Shown here: positions 27,006 through 36,256 of the stretch, one piece after another
Numbering within the stretch: the stretch's first letter is position 1
How the letters are laid out: the number at the start of each line of letters is the position of its first letter
Notes under the pieces: model-generated
Seen by the model: the letters and a program-made list of their open reading frames with translations, nothing else
Told to the model about the DNA's origin: nothing
Database searches by the model: none
Position numbers and translations under genes: made by a program
From: Alcanivorax sp. DG881
GTDB taxonomy: Bacteria; Pseudomonadota; Gammaproteobacteria; Pseudomonadales; Alcanivoracaceae
DNA length: 64,000 nt
Direction of reading: 5' to 3'
Assembly: GCF_000155615.1 (NCBI RefSeq)
Contig: NZ_DS989915.1
Location: 3,156,734 to 3,220,733, forward strand

Positions 27006-27761
27006 ATGTTTAACGACGAGCAACTCAATCGCTACAGCCGCCAATTGATGGTGGATGAACTGGATCTGGACGGGCAGGAGGCGCTGGCAGCCGCCCGGGT
27101 ATTGATCGTCGGTTGTGGTGGTCTGGCCAATCCGGCGGCGTTATATCTGGCGGGCGCCGGTGTCGGGCAGCTGGTGCTGGCGGATGACGACCGGGTGGAG
27201 CTGAGCAACCTGCACCGGCAGGTGGCGTTTCGCGGTGACCAGGTCCGCCAGCCCAAGGCTGAGGCGCTACGAGATCAGCTGCAACTATTGAACGCGGATG
27301 TGGACGTGCGCTCGGCGGTGGTGCGCGTGGATGATGCCTGGCTGGACGCCGCCGTCGCGGAGGCGACCCTGGTACTCGATTGCACCGATAACTTCGTCAC
27401 TCGACAGGCCATCAACCGTGCCTGTGTGGCCCATGCCAAGCCTCTGGTCAGTGGCGCCGCTATTCGCATGGATGGCCAGTTGGCAGTGTTTGATTTGCGC
27501 GCCGCGGACAGCCCCTGCTACGCCTGTGTGTACGGGGACGGCACGGACGGTGATCTGGCCTGTAGCGAGGCGGGGATTCTCGGGCCGGTGGTCGGTGTGG
27601 TGGGAACCTTGCAGGCTCTGGCTGCCATACGAACGCTGTCCGGTGCGTCGGTGGCATCGGTGCTGCATTTGTTCGACGGCCGGACGTTGGGTTGGCGCCA
27701 GGTGGCGATTCCCCGCGATCCTCAATGCCCGGTTTGCACGGCGCGTCAGTTGCCGGGCTGA
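27006..27761 (+). CDS. moeB: MoeB/ThiF-family adenylyltransferase
   Basis: This E1-like enzyme adenylates the C-terminus of a small sulfur-carrier protein, MoaD in molybdopterin synthesis or ThiS in thiamine synthesis. The product is 251 residues. It has RYSRQLMVDELDLDGQEAL, the nucleotide loop VLIVGCGGLANPAALYLAGAGV, the DRVELSNLHRQ segment, VLDCTDNFVTRQAIN and SGAAIRMDGQLAVF, with zinc cysteines CYAC and CPVC. MoeB fits better than ThiF because the gene follows prmC, as in many gammaproteobacteria. The ATG lacks a strong Shine-Dalgarno sequence because the heptad array occupies that position. Confidence 0.88.
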   Translation: MFNDEQLNRYSRQLMVDELDLDGQEALAAARVLIVGCGGLANPAALYLAGAGVGQLVLADDDRVELSNLHRQVAFRGDQVRQPKAEALRDQLQLLNADVDVRSAVVRVDDAWLDAAVAEATLVLDCTDNFVTRQAINRACVAHAKPLVSGAAIRMDGQLAVFDLRAADSPCYACVYGDGTDGDLACSEAGILGPVVGVVGTLQALAAIRTLSGASVASVLHLFDGRTLGWRQVAIPRDPQCPVCTARQLPG

Positions 27762-27886
27762 TTGTCCGTGGCGGCCGGCGTGTCCTGCATGCCTTCGGCC
27801 ATGATCGGCGGGTCTTCCGCCATGACGCCAATCAGAACCAGAACAATGACCACAATCAGAAACGCCCATCCGATGAGATGTTTCAT
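27746..27886 (-). CDS. Small single-pass membrane protein (46 residues), hypothetical
   Basis: A short minus-strand frame starts at ATG 27884-27886 and stops at TGA 27746-27748. It encodes 46 residues: MKHLIGWAFLIVVIVLVLIG (one transmembrane helix) followed by a short acidic, Pro/Asn-containing tail ending QPGN. GGAGG lies about 10 nt upstream. It overlaps the 3' end of moeB by 16 nt on the opposite strand. Helix-first topology, the ribosome-binding site and the otherwise empty gap support it as a real gene. No function is recognised. Confidence 0.6.
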   Translation of the reverse strand: MKHLIGWAFLIVVIVLVLIGVMAEDPPIMAEGMQDTPAATDNQPGN

Positions 27887-27952
27887 GGTGAGCCGCCCTC
27901 CCTGGGGGTTGCTGAGGTTGCGCTTTCGGGCCTGGAGGCGAACGTCGCCGGA

Positions 27953-28735
27953 TCAGGCCGACAATTCCACCACCTGACCATTCAATGATTTTACCTGCCG
28001 GGCCATGTCTGTCAGCAGGCTGTGGATCATGCCGGGGTTGGTCCGGATCAGGTTCTTGAACTGGTGCTTGGGAACCTTGACCACCGAGCAGCGTGATTTT
28101 GCCCGCACCGTGGCGCTGCGTGGTGAATGCGTGAGCAGGGCGATGGCGCCGAGCACTTCTCCTTCGCTGACATGACCGACGACCACATTATCCACCAGCA
28201 CATCCGCTTCACCTTCGAACAGGCTGAAGACATAGTCGGCGGGTTCGCCCTGGTGAATGATGATATTGCCGGGCTCAAAATAGGCGAAACCCGGTGTGGT
28301 GTGGTGCTCTTCGGGAACATGGGCGGCGAGAAGCCGTGTCAGCATGCCTTGCTGGGTGGTAAGAATCCGGGTCCACAGCCGTGCCATCTGTTCGTCGGCG
28401 AGAACCGCATCCACCAGTTCGACGGTGGGGTAGGCGGCCAGCAGCACGGAGCTTTCTGCGTAATAGGTAATTTCATCGTTGCCGGCGTCGGGGAGAATCA
28501 GGTCGCCCTCGTCCCAGGTGAACAGCTTGCGGTCCTGACAGCGCATACCCAGCATGCCGCCTTTCACCACATAGGTGGTGTCGCGACACATGCCGTATTT
28601 CAAGGCATCGTCCGTGGGCGCCAGGGGCAGGGTTTGTGGCTGCAGCGGTAGCTGACCGATCAGTTCGTTGACGAGACGTTTGTACAGGCGGGTCAGGGCG
28701 GAAAAGCCGCCGCTGGCTTCGGCTACAGAAATCAT
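27953..28735 (-). CDS. Cyclic-nucleotide-binding-domain-like protein
   Basis: The 260-residue product has a recognisable C-terminal CNBD (about 160-245): YFEPGNIIIHQGEPADYVFSLFEGEADV, then VGHVSEGEVLGAIALLTHSPRSATVRAKSRCSVVKV, the phosphate-binding-cassette region. The first 130 residues may be a degenerate second copy. No DNA-binding helix-turn-helix is seen, so it is not a Crp-type activator. The start at 28735 follows TGAGGCAG; the longer frame to 28834 lacks support. It lies between moeB and the gat/crotonase operon and has a distant relative at 42364-42825. Confidence 0.75.
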   Translation of the reverse strand: MISVAEASGGFSALTRLYKRLVNELIGQLPLQPQTLPLAPTDDALKYGMCRDTTYVVKGGMLGMRCQDRKLFTWDEGDLILPDAGNDEITYYAESSVLLAAYPTVELVDAVLADEQMARLWTRILTTQQGMLTRLLAAHVPEEHHTTPGFAYFEPGNIIIHQGEPADYVFSLFEGEADVLVDNVVVGHVSEGEVLGAIALLTHSPRSATVRAKSRCSVVKVPKHQFKNLIRTNPGMIHSLLTDMARQVKSLNGQVVELSA

Positions 28736-28830
28736 ACGCTGCCTCAATAATGGTCGGTTTCTGCATTGAGTATGCCGCAAGATCCCGAGAGGAAACAGGA
28801 CTCGCTTGGCAGATCGATGAGGAGGGAAAG

Positions 28831-28858
28831 ACACCGGGGCAAGGCGCCCCGGTGTGTG
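28831..28858 (-). terminator. Probable terminator after the crotonase gene
   Basis: A perfect 10-bp stem ACACCGGGGC/GCCCCGGTGT (28831-28840 with 28846-28855) is followed, on the minus strand, by CTTTCCC. The T run is weak. It would close the gatC-gatA-gatB-crotonase transcript. Confidence 0.55.
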
Positions 28859-28867
28859 CGAATCGGT

Positions 28868-29680
28868 TCAGTAATCCCGTTCGCGAGGGCCGAATGTTGG
28901 CGCTTCTTTTTTCATGTTGGCCTGCATGGCGCGGCGCTGGTTTTTGCTGCGCAGCATTTTGAATTGCAGTTTGCTTTCCACGTCGAAAGCCTGGGCTTCC
29001 GGCACGTTCCAGCTTTGCTGAAACAGGGCCTTGCTGGCGCTGATGGCATCCGGTGAGCGGGTCTTGATCGCCTGTGCCAGTTTTTCAGCTTCTTCCAGGG
29101 GATCGGCTGCCACGCGGGTGACCAGGTTCATGGTTTTGGCTTCGTCACCGGTGAACAAACGCCCGGTCATGGTCAATTCCTTGGCCACGTCCATGGGCAC
29201 CAGTTCACGCAGGGTCACGGTGCCTGTCATGTCGGGAATCATGCCCCACTTGATTTCCATGATGGACATTTCGCAGTCCGGGGTGGTGATGCGAAAATCC
29301 GCTGCCAGCGCAATCTGCATGCCGCCACCGTAGCAGTAGCCGTGCAGCACGGCGATCACCGGGATGGGCAGTTCGCGCCAGCACCAACACACTTCCTGAA
29401 AAAGATTGGTTTTCTTGATGCCGTATTTGGTGAAACTGCGCAGCAGTTTTACCGGCTGTTTCATGACGGTGCCGAAATCCAGCCCGGCACAGAATGCCTT
29501 GCCGTCGCCCTGAAGAATCACGGCGCGTAATTCACGGTCCTTGCGAATCAGGCGGGCGGTTTCCACCAGCCCTTCCATCATCGGGAAATCCAGGCCGTTA
29601 TATTTATCGGCCCGGCTCAGGGTGACGTAGGCAATGCCGTCTTTCTTTTCCAGTTTTACCCGGTCATGGATCAGGCTCAT
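28868..29680 (-). CDS. Crotonase/enoyl-CoA hydratase family protein
   Basis: The 270-residue product is a crotonase-fold protein. It has the oxyanion-hole segments [10 protein letters not shown] and [19 protein letters not shown], then [21 protein letters not shown]. It should act on an acyl-CoA thioester, but the exact reaction is not clear. The glutamate pair of true enoyl-CoA hydratases is not obvious, so an isomerase or other crotonase is possible. Its ATG overlaps the gatB stop as ATGA, with AGGAGA inside gatB, so it is translationally coupled to the amidotransferase operon. Confidence 0.85.
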   Translation of the reverse strand: MSLIHDRVKLEKKDGIAYVTLSRADKYNGLDFPMMEGLVETARLIRKDRELRAVILQGDGKAFCAGLDFGTVMKQPVKLLRSFTKYGIKKTNLFQEVCWCWRELPIPVIAVLHGYCYGGGMQIALAADFRITTPDCEMSIMEIKWGMIPDMTGTVTLRELVPMDVAKELTMTGRLFTGDEAKTMNLVTRVAADPLEEAEKLAQAIKTRSPDAISASKALFQQSWNVPEAQAFDVESKLQFKMLRSKNQRRAMQANMKKEAPTFGPRERDY

Positions 29681-31137
29681 TGCAGTTTCTCCTGCAACAG
29701 TTTGTTCAGTTGTTGTGGGTTGGCTTTGCCCTGTGTGGCCTTCATGGCCTGGCCCACAAAGAAGCCGATTTTTTTCTTTTTCTTGGCGTCGTCAGAGTTG
29801 CGGTAATCGTCCACCTGGCTGGCGTTGTTGGCGATGATGTCATCGACAATTTTTTCCAGTTCGCCGGTGTCGCTCATCTGTTTGAGGCCCTTGGCTTCAA
29901 TGATGTCGTCCGGGTTGCCTTCGCCTGCCCAGCAGGCCTCGAACACCTGCTTGGCAATTTTCGAACTGATGGTGCCGTCTTTCAGTCGAGCAATCAGCTG
30001 GCCCAGCTGTTCGGCGCTAACCGGGCTGTCGGCAATATCTTTTTCTTCGGCGTTCAGTTTGGCGGCCAGTTCACCCATGACCCAGTTGGCGGCCAGCTTG
30101 GCGTCACCGCCGGCTTTGGCTGCTGCTTCGAAGAACGCGGCAGTGGCGATGGAGCCGGACAGCAGGTCTGCATCGTACTCTGACAGCTGATAGTCGTTGA
30201 TGAAGCGTGCCTTGCGAGAATCCGGCAGCTCTGGCATGGCAGCTTTCAGCTCTTCGATGTCGGCATCGGTAATTGCGACGGGCAACAGGTCCGGGCAGGG
30301 GAAGTAACGGTAGTCGTTGGCGTCTTCCTTGCTGCGCATGGAGCGGGCGGTGTGCGTGTCGCCATTGTACAGGCGGGTTTCCTGAACGATTTCACCGCCA
30401 TCTTCCAGAACGTCAATCTGCCGTTCTACTTCAAGGGCGATGGCCTTTTCCATGAAGCGGAAAGAGTTAAGGTTTTTGGTTTCGGTGCGGGTGCCCAGTG
30501 GCTCTCCGGGTTTGCGAACGGAAATGTTCACATCGAAGCGCATGTTGCCCTGGGACATGTCGCCATCGCAGATGCCGATGGAGGTGACGATGGCGTGCAA
30601 CTTGCGGGCAAAGGCCACGGCTTCTTCGGCGTTGGCCATGTCTGGCTCACTGACGATTTCAATCAGCGGGGTGCCGGCGCGGTTCAGGTCGATGCCGGTC
30701 ATGCCATGAAAGTCTTCGTGTAAAGACTTGCCGGCATCTTCTTCCAGATGGGCATGATGGATGCGAACGATTTTTTTCTCGCCCTCTCCACCTTTGTTGC
30801 CCTTCGGGGCCAGCTGGATTTCGACTTCGCCAGCGCCGACAACCGGCTCGGCCAGTTGCGTGGTCTGGTAGCCCTTGGGCAGGTCCGGATAAAAATAATT
30901 TTTTCGTTCAAAAACACTGTGGCGGCAAATGTCGGCATTGATGGCCAGGCCGAACAGGGCGGCCTTGCGTACCGCTTCCCGGTTTACCACTGGCAGGGTG
31001 CCAGGCAGGCCCAGATCAACCAGTGAGGCCTGGGTGTTCGGTTCTGCACCGGTGGACAGCTTGCTGCCGGAGAACAGTTTGCTGACGGTGTTGAGCTGGA
31101 CGTGCACTTCCAGACCGATAACCACTTCCCAACTCAT
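29677..31137 (-). CDS. gatB: Asp-tRNA(Asn)/Glu-tRNA(Gln) amidotransferase subunit B
   Basis: GatB binds mischarged Asp-tRNA(Asn) or Glu-tRNA(Gln) and phosphorylates it before transamidation. The product is 486 residues: a cradle domain with [35 protein letters not shown] and [15 protein letters not shown], and a C-terminal YqeY-like tail domain (about 330-486). It overlaps gatA by ATGA. Together with gatC and gatA it forms the complete complex. Confidence 0.96.
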   Translation of the reverse strand: MSWEVVIGLEVHVQLNTVSKLFSGSKLSTGAEPNTQASLVDLGLPGTLPVVNREAVRKAALFGLAINADICRHSVFERKNYFYPDLPKGYQTTQLAEPVVGAGEVEIQLAPKGNKGGEGEKKIVRIHHAHLEEDAGKSLHEDFHGMTGIDLNRAGTPLIEIVSEPDMANAEEAVAFARKLHAIVTSIGICDGDMSQGNMRFDVNISVRKPGEPLGTRTETKNLNSFRFMEKAIALEVERQIDVLEDGGEIVQETRLYNGDTHTARSMRSKEDANDYRYFPCPDLLPVAITDADIEELKAAMPELPDSRKARFINDYQLSEYDADLLSGSIATAAFFEAAAKAGGDAKLAANWVMGELAAKLNAEEKDIADSPVSAEQLGQLIARLKDGTISSKIAKQVFEACWAGEGNPDDIIEAKGLKQMSDTGELEKIVDDIIANNASQVDDYRNSDDAKKKKKIGFFVGQAMKATQGKANPQQLNKLLQEKLQ

Positions 31138-32594
31138 TGTGCACCTCCAAACGCTGGCGCTTGCTTGTGCCAGTCAGTGGCCTGCTGATATTTGTGGGCC
31201 ACGTTGAGAATCTGCCCTTCACGGAAATAATTGCCGATGATCTGGGTGCCGGTGGGCAGGCCGTTGATAAAGCCGGTGGGCATGGACAGCGCTGGCAAAC
31301 CGGCAAGGTTAACGCCAATGGTGAAAACGTCAGCCATGTACATGCTGACCGGATCGTCCTTTTTGGCGCCGAGTTTGAAGGCGGTTTCCGGCGCCGTAGG
31401 GCCCATCAGTACGTCCACTTTTTCAAAGGCGCGGGCGAAGTCGTCGCGGATCAGGCGACGGACTTGCTGGGCGCGGCGGTAGTAGGCGTCGTAGTAACCG
31501 GCGGACAAGGCGTAGGCGCCGACCAGGATGCGGCGCTTTACTTCATCGCCAAATCCTTCGGAACGGGAGCGTTTGTACAGGTCTTCCAGGTCTTGTGGGT
31601 CGTCACAGCGATGGCCGAAACGCACGCCATCAAAGCGGCTCAGGTTGGCGCTGGCTTCCGCCGGGGCAATCACATAGTAGGCCGGCACCGACAGCTTGAT
31701 GCTGGGCAGGGATACGGACACTACCTTGGCGCCGAGTTTTTCCAGTTCGCGAATGGCGTCACGGCTGTTATCGGCGATGGCGCCATCCAGGGTGTCCGGG
31801 AAAAATTCTTCCGGGATGCCGATGGTCAGGCCGCTGATGTCATCTTTCAGGGCGGCCAGGTAATCGCCCACCTTTTCGTTGAGGCTGGTGGAGTCGCGAT
31901 GATCGTGCCCCGCCATGGCTTGCAGCATGAGAGCGCAGTCTTCGGCGCTCTGGGCCATGGGGCCGGCCTGATCCAGGCTGGATGCAAAGGCAATCATGCC
32001 CCAGCGGGACACCCGCCCGTAGGTGGGCTTGAGGCCGGTAATGTTGTTCAGGGCAGCGGGCTGGCGGATAGAGCCGCCGGTGTCGGTGCCGGTGGCGCCA
32101 GGGGCCAGGCGGGCGCCCAGGCAGGCAGCGGCGCCGCCGGAGGAGCCGCCGGGAACTCGCTCCAGATCCCACGGGTTCTTCACCGGGCCGTAGTAGCTGG
32201 TTTCATTGGAGGAGCCCATGGCGAACTCGTCCATGTTGGTCTTGCCCAGCATGACAGCGCCTTCGGCGGCCATTTTTTCCACCACGGTGGCGGTGTAGGG
32301 GGCAATAAAGTTGTCCAGCATTTTTGAGCCGCAGCTGGTGCGTACGCCCTCGGTGCAGAAAATGTCCTTGTGGGCGATGGGCAGGCCGGTGAGCAAGCCG
32401 GCCTTGCCAGCGGCAATGGCTGCGTCGGCGGCATCGGCCTGGGCCAGCGCTTGGACGTCGGTGACGGTAACAAAGCTGTTGAGGTCGCCGTCGTATTGCT
32501 GGATGCGGGCCAGAAAGTGCTCGGTCAACTCCCGGGAGGAAAAGTCCCGGTTGGCCAGGCCAGCCTTGAGTTCGGTCAGGGTCTTGGTATGCAT
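31134..32594 (-). CDS. gatA: Asp-tRNA(Asn)/Glu-tRNA(Gln) amidotransferase subunit A
   Basis: GatA is the amidase subunit that releases ammonia from glutamine for the GatB reaction. The product is 486 residues. The amidase triad is visible as Lys76 (PIAHKD), Ser151 ([10 protein letters not shown]) and Ser175 ([10 protein letters not shown]). It follows gatC by 30 nt and overlaps gatB by 4 nt. Confidence 0.97.
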   Translation of the reverse strand: MHTKTLTELKAGLANRDFSSRELTEHFLARIQQYDGDLNSFVTVTDVQALAQADAADAAIAAGKAGLLTGLPIAHKDIFCTEGVRTSCGSKMLDNFIAPYTATVVEKMAAEGAVMLGKTNMDEFAMGSSNETSYYGPVKNPWDLERVPGGSSGGAAACLGARLAPGATGTDTGGSIRQPAALNNITGLKPTYGRVSRWGMIAFASSLDQAGPMAQSAEDCALMLQAMAGHDHRDSTSLNEKVGDYLAALKDDISGLTIGIPEEFFPDTLDGAIADNSRDAIRELEKLGAKVVSVSLPSIKLSVPAYYVIAPAEASANLSRFDGVRFGHRCDDPQDLEDLYKRSRSEGFGDEVKRRILVGAYALSAGYYDAYYRRAQQVRRLIRDDFARAFEKVDVLMGPTAPETAFKLGAKKDDPVSMYMADVFTIGVNLAGLPALSMPTGFINGLPTGTQIIGNYFREGQILNVAHKYQQATDWHKQAPAFGGAQ

Positions 32595-32624
32595 GGTCAG
32601 TCAGTCGCCTTTATGCGGTCGTCG

Positions 32625-32912
32625 TTATTCGATGACCCGGGGAACCAGGAAGCAGCCATCTTCGGCTGCCGGGGCTATTTCCAGTGCCTTGTCGCGGATA
32701 TTGGGCTCGGTGACCACGTCCTCGCGCAGGGGCTGGGTGACGTCCAGCGGGTGGGCTAGGGGGGCCACGCCGTCCACGTCGGCCTGTTGCAGCTGGTCCA
32801 CCATTGCGAGGATGTCATTCAGGCGGTTGGACAGGGCGTCGCTGTCCTGGGGGTCCACTTTCAGGCGCGCCAGATGGGCTACCTGGGCAACCACCTTGGA
32901 ATCAATGGCCAT
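32625..32912 (-). CDS. gatC: Asp-tRNA(Asn)/Glu-tRNA(Gln) amidotransferase subunit C
   Basis: GatC is the small linker subunit that stabilises GatA-GatB. The product is 95 residues with VAHLARLKV near the N-terminus, a central LNDILAMVDQLQQADVDGV, and the C-terminal PAAEDGCFLVPRVIE. The ATG at 32912 follows GGAGAG; the longer frame upstream runs into the divergent mreB promoter region and is not coding. It is the first gene of the operon, divergent from mreB across about 240 nt. Confidence 0.95.
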   Translation of the reverse strand: MAIDSKVVAQVAHLARLKVDPQDSDALSNRLNDILAMVDQLQQADVDGVAPLAHPLDVTQPLREDVVTEPNIRDKALEIAPAAEDGCFLVPRVIE

Positions 32913-32938
32913 GGTTCTCTCCGGGGTTCTTTCCGTAG

Positions 32939-34192
<1,254 letters not shown>

Positions 34193-34197
34193 CTCCC

Positions 34198-35052
34198 ATG
34201 GTGGCCCCGGCCAAACCCTCCTACCGACTCATTATCGCGTTGGTCCTGGCTGTCGTCATGATGGTGCTGGACCAGCGTACCCCCTGGGCTGCGCCCGTGC
34301 GCCATGCACTGGGCTACCTGACGGCGCCCATTCATTATCTTGCCCACTTGCCGGTGGACAGTGGTGAGTGGCTGTCCGAACAGACCCAAAGTCGCGGCAC
34401 CCTGCTTGACGAAAACCGCCGCTTGCAACGCCAGGCGTTGATTCTGGAGCAGAAGGTGCAGCGTCTGGCCGTGCTGGAAGCCGAGAATGTGCGGTTGCGT
34501 GAGCTGCTCAATTCCTCGGCGGATCTGGATGCCAATGTGCTGGTGGCGGAAATCATCGGTGTGGACCCTGATCCTAACCGGCAGGAAATCGTTATCAACA
34601 AAGGGGCGGGAGACAATGTTTCCCGGGGGCAGGCGGTGCTCGATTCCCAGGGCCTGATTGGCCAGGTGGTGGATGCCGGCCCGCTCAGTTCCCGGGTGTT
34701 GCTGATCACCGATGCCAGCCACGCCATGAGCGTGCAGGTAAACCGTAATGGGGTGCGCGCCGTATTGGCCGGGGTGGGGCAATCCAGCGGTTTGAAATTG
34801 TTGTATGTGCCCGACACGGCAGATATCCAGGAAGGCGATCTGCTGGTCAGCACGGGGCTCGGCCAGCTATACCCCCGCGGCTATCCGGTGGCCAGCGTCA
34901 CCTCGGTGAATCATCAGGCGGGCACCCCCTTCGCGCATATTGCTGCTCGCCCCACTGCGCAGCTGGATCGTGCCAGCCATGTGTTGCTGGTGCAGCCCAC
35001 GCAAACCCCGGTACGTGCGCCCACCCCTGCGGAGGCCGACAATGATCAGTGA
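34198..35052 (+). CDS. mreC: Rod shape-determining protein MreC
   Basis: MreC is the bitopic scaffold that links MreB/MreD to the periplasmic wall machinery. The product is 284 residues: a short cytosolic tail, one transmembrane helix (about 10-25), a coiled coil (about 65-105, SRGTLLDENRRLQRQALILEQKVQRL), then the beta domain with VSRGQAVLDSQGLIGQVVDAG and LYPRGYPVASVTSV. The C-terminus is Pro/Thr-rich. It overlaps mreD by 11 nt. Confidence 0.95.
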   Translation: MVAPAKPSYRLIIALVLAVVMMVLDQRTPWAAPVRHALGYLTAPIHYLAHLPVDSGEWLSEQTQSRGTLLDENRRLQRQALILEQKVQRLAVLEAENVRLRELLNSSADLDANVLVAEIIGVDPDPNRQEIVINKGAGDNVSRGQAVLDSQGLIGQVVDAGPLSSRVLLITDASHAMSVQVNRNGVRAVLAGVGQSSGLKLLYVPDTADIQEGDLLVSTGLGQLYPRGYPVASVTSVNHQAGTPFAHIAARPTAQLDRASHVLLVQPTQTPVRAPTPAEADNDQ

Positions 35053-35533
35053 TCGTCCCGCCGGCACCGGCGTTATCATCGTCACCCTGTTGCTGGCGGC
35101 ACTGCTGGAAGTGATCCCGCTGCCGGCGAGCATTGATTGGGTGCGCCCGGAATGGATGCTGTTGGTGCTGGTGTACTGGGTGCTGTCCCTGCCGCATCGC
35201 ATTGGTGTGTTGTGGGGCTTTTTTGTGGGGCTCTATCACGACGTGCTGGTGGGCACCACGCTGGGGCAGTGGGGGCTGGCCACGGCGCTGGGCGCCTTCG
35301 TGATGCTGGCGGCTTACAAGCGTATGCGCGTATTCACCGCGCTACAGCAGTGTGCGGTGGTCTTCCTGCTGGTGGGCACGGTGAGCCTGCTGGCGTTTCT
35401 GGTGCAGGAATCCGTGGGACGTACCCTGTACCCGCCTTACACCATTCTCTACTCTTCTGTGACCAGCGCGCTGTTGTGGCGTCCGGTATGTGCGGCGTTA
35501 CGCTGGGTTCAGTTGCGATTTCTAGTACGATAA
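35042..35533 (+). CDS. mreD: Rod shape-determining protein MreD
   Basis: MreD is the polytopic membrane partner of MreC. The product is 163 residues and very hydrophobic, with five or so predicted helices. The family stretch WVRPEWMLLVLVYWVLSLPHRIGVLWGFFVGLYHDVLVGTTLGQ is present. The ATG at 35042 lies inside mreC; the in-frame start upstream would be a long overlap without support. Confidence 0.93.
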   Translation: MISDRPAGTGVIIVTLLLAALLEVIPLPASIDWVRPEWMLLVLVYWVLSLPHRIGVLWGFFVGLYHDVLVGTTLGQWGLATALGAFVMLAAYKRMRVFTALQQCAVVFLLVGTVSLLAFLVQESVGRTLYPPYTILYSSVTSALLWRPVCAALRWVQLRFLVR

Positions 35534-35547
35534 AAGCGTCGTTCGCA

Positions 35548-35669
35548 GTTGATAATTGATCGTTGACAGCGAAACCCCGGATTACTTTGGGCGCGGCTTC
35601 AATTTTTCAGTTCTCGGCATCACTGGGTCGCGCAGCTATCAATTGTCCATTATCAACTAGCAACTAATT
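35548..35669. repeat. Inverted pair of GTTGATA-type heptad arrays between mreD and maf
   Basis: The left arm GTTGATA, ATTGATC, GTTGACA (35548-35568) faces a right arm (35634-35669) that reads GTTGCTA, GTTGATA, ATGGACA, ATTGATA on the minus strand. The spacer is about 65 nt and GC-rich. The right arm ends 2 nt before the maf ATG. Confidence 0.83.
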
Positions 35670-35671
35670 CT

Positions 35672-36253
35672 ATGATTCTTTACCTTGCCTCCGGCTCTCC
35701 CCGCCGGGCGGAATTGCTCCAGCAGATTGCCGTTCCCTTTACGGTGTTGCCCGCTCCGGCCATCGATGAAACGCCCCGTCCCGGTGAGGTGCCGCTGGAC
35801 TATGTGCAGCGTATGGCCAGCGAAAAGGCGGCCGTGGGTCTGACCCGCATGCCGTTGCCGGGTGCTGTACTGGGTGCAGATACGGCGGTGGTGTTGGGGG
35901 AGCGTATTCTGGGCAAGCCTGCCGATGATGCCGATGCCCTGGCGATGCTGGCGCAGCTGAGCGGACAGTCCCATCAGGTCATCTCGGCGGTTTGTCTTTG
36001 CCTTGAGGGTCGGCAAGCCGTGCGCCATTCGGTGACTACCGTGCACTTCCGGCCACTGGATTCCGCGCGCCTGCAGGCCTATGTGGCCACAGGTGAAGGA
36101 CGCGACAAGGCGGGCAGTTACGGCATTCAGGGGCTGGGCGGCGCACTGGTGGCATCGTTGTCTGGCAGTTACAGTGGAGTGGTTGGCCTGCCCCTGGAGC
36201 AAACGGTGGCGTTGCTTGAATGGGCCGACATTCCTTACTGGCAAGTCGACTGA
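35672..36253 (+). CDS. maf: Maf-family nucleotide pyrophosphatase (YhdE type)
   Basis: Maf/YhdE hydrolyses dTTP and UTP, including modified forms, and is linked to septum control. The product is 193 residues. It has the N-terminal LASGSPRRAELLQQI, VLGADTAVVLGERILGKP and the YhdE-type GEGRDKAGSYGIQGLGG. The ATG has no Shine-Dalgarno sequence, because a heptad array reaches to 2 nt before it. In enterobacteria and pseudomonads rng (RNase G) follows maf; here yhdP begins 3 nt after the stop. Confidence 0.93.
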   Translation: MILYLASGSPRRAELLQQIAVPFTVLPAPAIDETPRPGEVPLDYVQRMASEKAAVGLTRMPLPGAVLGADTAVVLGERILGKPADDADALAMLAQLSGQSHQVISAVCLCLEGRQAVRHSVTTVHFRPLDSARLQAYVATGEGRDKAGSYGIQGLGGALVASLSGSYSGVVGLPLEQTVALLEWADIPYWQVD

Positions 36254-36256
36254 CTT

